Positions 60,815-64,000 of a stretch of 64,000 nucleotides of DNA are shown piece after piece (the first letter of the stretch is position 1; each line of letters opens with the position of its first letter). Made by a program: the position numbers and the translations under genes. Source of the DNA: Streptomyces sp. NBC_01446 (lineage in GTDB: Bacteria > Actinomycetota > Actinomycetes > Streptomycetales > Streptomycetaceae); assembly GCF_026340095.1 (NCBI RefSeq), contig NZ_JAPEPO010000001.1, forward strand, positions 4,545,501 through 4,609,500, in the 5' to 3' direction. The notes under the pieces were generated by a model that was given only the letters and a program-made list of their open reading frames with translations, did no database searches and was not told where the DNA came from.

Positions 60815-60837
60815 CTACTTATTGACCTGTGTTCATG
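60815..60837. promoter_or_regulatory. Distal operator-like copy of the symporter gene
   Basis: CTACTTATTGACCTGTGTTCATG repeats the proximal site's CTACTTAT, TGA-C and TTCATG positions (9 of 13 core bases match). It may act as a second operator or activator site, or belong to the adjacent SDR terminator region by chance. Confidence 0.45.
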
Positions 60838-60864
60838 TCTGTGAATAGAGATGGGGGCAAAAAG

Positions 60865-60893
60865 GACCGCACGGCGGTGGGTGCCGTGCGGTC
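60865..60893 (-). terminator. Rho-independent terminator of the SDR gene
   Basis: On the minus strand GACCGCACGGC pairs with GCCGTGCGGTC around a 7-nt loop and is followed by CTTTTT. It lies 24 bp past the stop of the SDR gene at 60917. Confidence 0.88.
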
Positions 60894-60916
60894 GGATCCT
60901 GGCTGGTGGCTCGGAA

Positions 60917-61699
60917 CTACCGCATCAGCTCACCCGCGTTGACCAGAAGCGACTGGCCGGTGATGGCGCGCGCCCGGTCGGAGGCGAGGAACACGGCGGC
61001 GTCCGCCACGTCCCCGTCCGTGGCCAGTTCGGGCAGCGCCATCCGCTCGGTGAGCCGCCCCAGGACCTCGTCCTGCGATACGCCCTCGGTGTGCGCGGTG
61101 AACTGGACGTACGCCTCGACCGGCGGCCCCCACATCCAGCCGGGCAGCACGGTGTTGACCCGGATGCGGTGCGGGCCGAGCTCGCGGGCCATGGAGTACA
61201 TGGCCGAGGTCAGCGCCCCCTTCGAGGCCGCGTACGCCGCCTGCCACACCTGGGAGGGCGCGGCGACGGCCGACTGTGTGCCGATGACGACGACGGAGCC
61301 GCCCCGCTCCTTGAGCGCCGGCAGACAGGCCCGGGTCATGCGCAGCGTGCCCAGCAGGTTCACGTCGATGACCTGCTGCCACGTCGAGAAGTCCGCGTCC
61401 TCCAGGCCGCCGAAGTAGCTGTCCCAGGCGGCGACATGGACCACGGCGTCGACCCCGCCGAACCGCTCGCGCGCGAGCCCCGCGAGCGCCTCGCACTGGC
61501 TCTCGTCGGTGATGTCCGTCGCCGCGTACGCGGTGTGCGTGCCGTCCGGGTCGATCTCGGCGGCCGACTTGGCGAGGTTCGCCTCCGTGCGCGCGCCGAG
61601 TACGGCGTTGCCGCCGTCGCGGACCACGGCCGCGGCGACCTGGTGGCCGAGCCCGGCCCCGACCCCCGACACGACCACTGTCTTTCCGTTCAGGAGCAT
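60917..61699 (-). CDS. SDR-family oxidoreductase
   Basis: A 260-residue SDR: cofactor motif SGVGAGLG at residues 11-18, ATDITDES, and catalytic YAASK near residue 154 within AVAAPSQVWQAAYAASKGALTS. The Gly pattern is a variant of TGxxxGxG. Likely oxidises or reduces a hydroxyl or ketone on a regulon substrate (inference). The ATG lies 29 bp from operator 13, which it shares with the divergent EthD-like gene. It ends at a canonical terminator with a T-run. Confidence 0.87.
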   Translation of the reverse strand: MLLNGKTVVVSGVGAGLGHQVAAAVVRDGGNAVLGARTEANLAKSAAEIDPDGTHTAYAATDITDESQCEALAGLARERFGGVDAVVHVAAWDSYFGGLEDADFSTWQQVIDVNLLGTLRMTRACLPALKERGGSVVVIGTQSAVAAPSQVWQAAYAASKGALTSAMYSMARELGPHRIRVNTVLPGWMWGPPVEAYVQFTAHTEGVSQDEVLGRLTERMALPELATDGDVADAAVFLASDRARAITGQSLLVNAGELMR

Positions 61700-61728
61700 C
61701 CGGTCGCCTCCCGGCTATGGCAGTTCTT

Positions 61729-61743
61729 CTGACGGGGCGTCAG
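61729..61743. promoter_or_regulatory. Operator palindrome site 13 (CTGACGGGGCGTCAG)
   Basis: Seen: a perfect palindrome, central in the 81-bp divergent promoter between the SDR gene (start 61699) and the EthD-like gene (start 61781). One site serves both directions. Confidence 0.8.
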
Positions 61744-61780
61744 AGTAGGCCCGTCCGGTGGAGGAAGGAAGGGGAGCGTC

Positions 61781-62623
61781 GTGAGCGAGGACACGAGGAG
61801 TGAGGTGTACGCGGAGCTGGCATCGGTCGGCCCGTACGGGGTGCGCCCCGGGCACGCCCTGATCACCATGGTCGAGCCGCACCCCGGCCATGAGTACGCG
61901 TACAACCGCTGGTACGAGGACGACCACTACTACGCCGGCGCGATGGCGATGCCCTGGATGAACTCGGGGCGCCGCTGGGTGGCCACGCGGGAACTCCAGC
62001 TTCTGCGGTACCCGGAGAAGTCGGCGGTCGCGCAGCCGGTCACCGCGGGCTGCTACATCTCCACGTACTGGATCACCGACGGCCGCTACGACGACCACAT
62101 GAAGTGGACCGTCGGCATCAACAAGCGGCTCAACCGGGACGGGCGCGTCTACCAGGACCGCACGCACGTCTTCACCGCGTTCCAGGACCACGCGGCGACC
62201 GTGTACCGGGACGGGGCGGCCGGACCGCGCGACTACCACGCCCTCGATCACCCCTACCGGGGTCTGGTCGTGGAGGTCATCGACGCCGAAGGACCCGAGC
62301 GGCGCGACGAGTTGCTGGAGTGGCTGCGCTCGCGGCACCTGCCGAAGCGGCTGGCCGGCTCACCGGCGGCGATGGTCACGGTCTTCCGCCCGACGCCGCT
62401 GCCGGGCGACCGCATGTCGTACGTGAAGCAGGTCGAGGGCGTCGACACCCGCCTCACCCTGCTGTGGTTCCTGGAGGCGGACCCGGCCCTCTGCTGGGAG
62501 GACCACTTCACGGGTCTGGACGCGACCGTTCACGAGTCGGGCCTCGGCCGCGTCGAGCTGGTGGCGCCGTTCATCCCGACGATCCCCGGCACCGACACGT
62601 ACGTGGACCGGCTGCGCGGGTGA
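61781..62623 (+). CDS. Hypothetical protein with two EthD/Dabb-like (ferredoxin-fold) halves
   Basis: A 280-residue protein of no named function. The N-terminal HPGHEYAYNRWYEDDHYYAGAMAMPWM resembles the substrate-facing motif of EthD-type dimeric alpha-beta barrel proteins (NRWYDEEH pattern); the C-terminal half (LTLLWFLEADPALCWEDHFTGL) looks like a second copy. No cofactor motif is visible. Such proteins accompany degradation clusters and may act as cofactor-free monooxygenases or lyases (inference). It shares operator 13 with the divergent SDR, placing it in the palindrome regulon. A dual hairpin terminator follows its stop. Confidence 0.75.
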   Translation: MSEDTRSEVYAELASVGPYGVRPGHALITMVEPHPGHEYAYNRWYEDDHYYAGAMAMPWMNSGRRWVATRELQLLRYPEKSAVAQPVTAGCYISTYWITDGRYDDHMKWTVGINKRLNRDGRVYQDRTHVFTAFQDHAATVYRDGAAGPRDYHALDHPYRGLVVEVIDAEGPERRDELLEWLRSRHLPKRLAGSPAAMVTVFRPTPLPGDRMSYVKQVEGVDTRLTLLWFLEADPALCWEDHFTGLDATVHESGLGRVELVAPFIPTIPGTDTYVDRLRG

Positions 62624-62635
62624 TCCGGTGAAAAA

Positions 62636-62679
62636 GCCGAGCCCCCTCGGCCAGGACGGCGGGCCAGTCGAGAGGGCTC
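62636..62679. terminator. Bidirectional terminator between the EthD-like and DUF397 genes
   Basis: For minus-strand transcripts GCCGAG-CCCC-CTCGGC (62636-62651) is followed by TTTTT. For plus-strand transcripts GAGCCCCCTCG (62639-62649) pairs with CGAGAGGGCTC (62669-62679), one mismatch, followed by TTTC. Confidence 0.78.
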
Positions 62680-62769
62680 TTTCAGTACCGCGGTAGTGCT
62701 CTGTTGGTGCCGAAATGGTGCTGTGATGCTGAGTTGGTGCTGTGCTGCGATGGGGAGCTCTCCGATGCC

Positions 62770-62979
62770 TCAGGCGGCGTCGAAGGCGCCCCGGCCGACC
62801 TCGGTCACGAAGGAGTTCCATGAATCGGGGGCGAAGCCGATCGAGGGCCCCTCGGGGGCCTTCGAGTCCCGCACCGCGATCGCGTGCAGGAGGGGGGACT
62901 TGACCTCGACGCACGCGCCGTTCCCCGTCGAATAAGAGGACTTGGTCCAGGAATTCGTGCCGCCCTGGTGAATTGCCAT
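62770..62979 (-). CDS. DUF397 protein
   Basis: A 69-residue single-copy DUF397 protein: WTKSSYSTGNGACVEVKSP near residue 10 and AVRDSKAPEGPSIGFAPDSWNSFV near 35. It is a likely partner or antagonist of the XRE regulator encoded upstream on the same strand (family knowledge). I chose ATG 62979 with GGAG 6 nt upstream; the long frame to 63291 has no family similarity. Unlike the 31.5-kb module, it lies 244 bp from its XRE gene, so it probably has its own promoter. Confidence 0.88.
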   Translation of the reverse strand: MAIHQGGTNSWTKSSYSTGNGACVEVKSPLLHAIAVRDSKAPEGPSIGFAPDSWNSFVTEVGRGAFDAA

Positions 62980-63223
62980 TTTTTGCTCCGGTTTAGCCAG
63001 TGGTCGAATCGCTGTCACCGCTCCTGCGAAGCGGTTTGCGCCAACGTGGTGCTTGATGGCGTGATCGACGCTACTAGCCAACATCGGTGCGCGAAGAGGC
63101 CATTCACTCGACCGGATGGCATATTCTAGTGGGGCCTTCCGCCCCGCCGCGGCGAAGGTGTACCGTGCGGCACTTTTCTCGCGCGGGGCGGATTCTGTCC
63201 CTCTGGACCCCTTTTGGATCTCC

Positions 63224-64000
63224 CTAGGCCGCTTCCTGGAGCGCGTATTCCTGGGCGATCTTCGCGATGAACTGTCGGGATTGTTCCACATTCAGCGCCT
63301 GTGCCCGCAGATGCTCGTACATCACGCTGTACTTCTGCACGTCGTTGGCCTTCTCCAGGTAGAGGTCACTGGTGACGCCCTCGATGTAGACGACGCTCGA
63401 ATCCGCGGCGTCCGGGAACTCCAGAATCGCGTACTGGCCGTTCAGACCCGGGTGCGCGCCCATGTCGAACGGAATGACCTGCACGGTCACATGGGGTAGC
63501 TGTGACTGCTCGACCAGGTGCTCCAGCTGTTCGCGCATGACGGCCCGGCTCCCGACGACGCGGCGCAGCGCCGACTCGTCGAGCACGGTCCACAGCCGCA
63601 GCGGGTTGTCCGGGGCCGCGATGCGTTCCTGGCGGCGGAGACGGACCTGGACCCGCTTGTCGATGTCGGTCGGCATGGTCTCCGGGAGTGCGCCCGTGAT
63701 CAGCGTCTCCGCGTACGCCCGGGTCTGCAGCAGGCCGGGCACGACCTGCGGATCGTAGACGCGCAGGCTCGCCGCGTCCGTCTCCAGTCCGATGTAGACG
63801 CTGTAGGGGATGTCGCCGAAGGAGTGCCACCAGCCCTGCTGGCGGGAGTCCTTGGCCATTTGCATGAGCGAGTCGACGATGCGGTGGTCCTCGACCTCGT
63901 AGACCCCGCACAGGTCGCGGACGTCGCGCTGGCTGATGCTGCGCCGCCCGTTCTCGAGCCTGCTGATCTTCGACTGTGAGACCAGGAGCCGCTCGGCCAC
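63224..64000 (-). CDS. XRE-family regulator with DUF5753, cut by the window edge
   Basis: The 258 C-terminal residues of an XRE regulator whose N-terminus is beyond base 64000. The visible part starts inside the helix-turn-helix (VSQSKISRLENGRRSISQRDV) and continues into the DUF5753 domain (RVYDPQVVPGLLQTRAYAETLITG and FDMGAHPGLNGQYAILEFPDAADSSVVYIEGVTSDLY). It belongs with the DUF397 gene downstream; the 244-bp gap between them (62980-63223) contains a TAGAAT -10-like element on the minus strand and no gene. It is a second WhiJ/Scr-type module in the window, here without a visible HATPase gene. Confidence 0.88.
   Translation of the reverse strand: MAERLLVSQSKISRLENGRRSISQRDVRDLCGVYEVEDHRIVDSLMQMAKDSRQQGWWHSFGDIPYSVYIGLETDAASLRVYDPQVVPGLLQTRAYAETLITGALPETMPTDIDKRVQVRLRRQERIAAPDNPLRLWTVLDESALRRVVGSRAVMREQLEHLVEQSQLPHVTVQVIPFDMGAHPGLNGQYAILEFPDAADSSVVYIEGVTSDLYLEKANDVQKYSVMYEHLRAQALNVEQSRQFIAKIAQEYALQEAA

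Noticed and set aside
1..64000. tRNA, rRNA, riboswitch or prophage genes
   Set aside because: No cloverleaf-like, rRNA-like or phage structural sequences were recognised by reading both strands; a covariance-model search was not possible here.

Overview
The window is high-GC actinobacterial DNA and almost certainly comes from a Streptomyces chromosome. Evidence: roughly 70-80 percent GC in coding DNA, GTG and TTG starts, ATGA/GTGA stop-start overlaps, XRE/DUF397 regulator pairs, an F420 (FO synthase) gene, and a recognisable AfsK-AfsR-AfsS regulatory set. AfsK carries the expected Thr168 in its activation loop. No tRNA, rRNA, CRISPR array or phage genes were seen.

Layout. (1) 1-20 kb is mostly a lipid/steroid-like CoA-ester catabolic island: SDR, two acyl-CoA dehydrogenases, Zn-alcohol dehydrogenase, NDP-forming acyl-CoA synthetase, crotonase, flavin reductase, flavin monooxygenase, DoxX, DUF35, thiolase-like protein and an F420-type nitroreductase, interspersed with housekeeping or unrelated genes (pdxH, permease, acetyltransferases, AraC/MFS pair). 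(2) 20-25 kb holds a TetR regulator, a VOC protein (possible KbpA), afsK, and two envelope/secreted proteins. (3) 25.7-30 kb is a second catabolic block: crotonase, DUF35, thiolase-like protein and FadD-type ligase. (4) 31-34.3 kb is a WhiJ/Scr-type module (DUF397, XRE, HATPase) and a DUF3626 protein. (5) 34.4-38.2 kb, on the minus strand, is afsR followed by the small repeat protein AfsS and then a second, secreted repeat peptide with related D-[NS]-H-[AM]-P units. (6) 38.3-48 kb is a third catabolic block: amidohydrolase, three LLM/SDR oxidoreductases, D-aminoacylase, aldehyde dehydrogenase and permease, ending in an intact IS1182-type insertion sequence. (7) 49.7-64 kb holds a PHP metallohydrolase, an F420-type LLM enzyme, fbiC, an FG-GAP protein, a tyrosine phosphatase, a degenerate ADP-ribosylglycohydrolase, a sodium/solute symporter, an SDR with a divergent EthD-like gene, and a second XRE/DUF397 module cut by the window end.

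The strongest unifying signal is a 15-bp palindrome, CTGACG-NNN-CGTCAG, at 13 intergenic sites. Almost all lie 4-60 bp upstream of the catabolic operons and none sits in front of the housekeeping genes. The operons therefore look like one dispersed regulon, plausibly repressed by the TetR protein encoded at 19983-20630. Its target substrate is not known; the gene set suggests activation of a carboxylate to a CoA ester, dehydrogenation, hydration and thiolase-like/DUF35 retro-aldol chain shortening, plus F420- or flavin-dependent oxidations. fbiC in the same window makes the F420 precursor.

A second theme is that the AfsK cascade is split: afsK is about 10 kb from afsS/afsR, and the interval contains palindrome-controlled catabolic genes and the WhiJ-type module.
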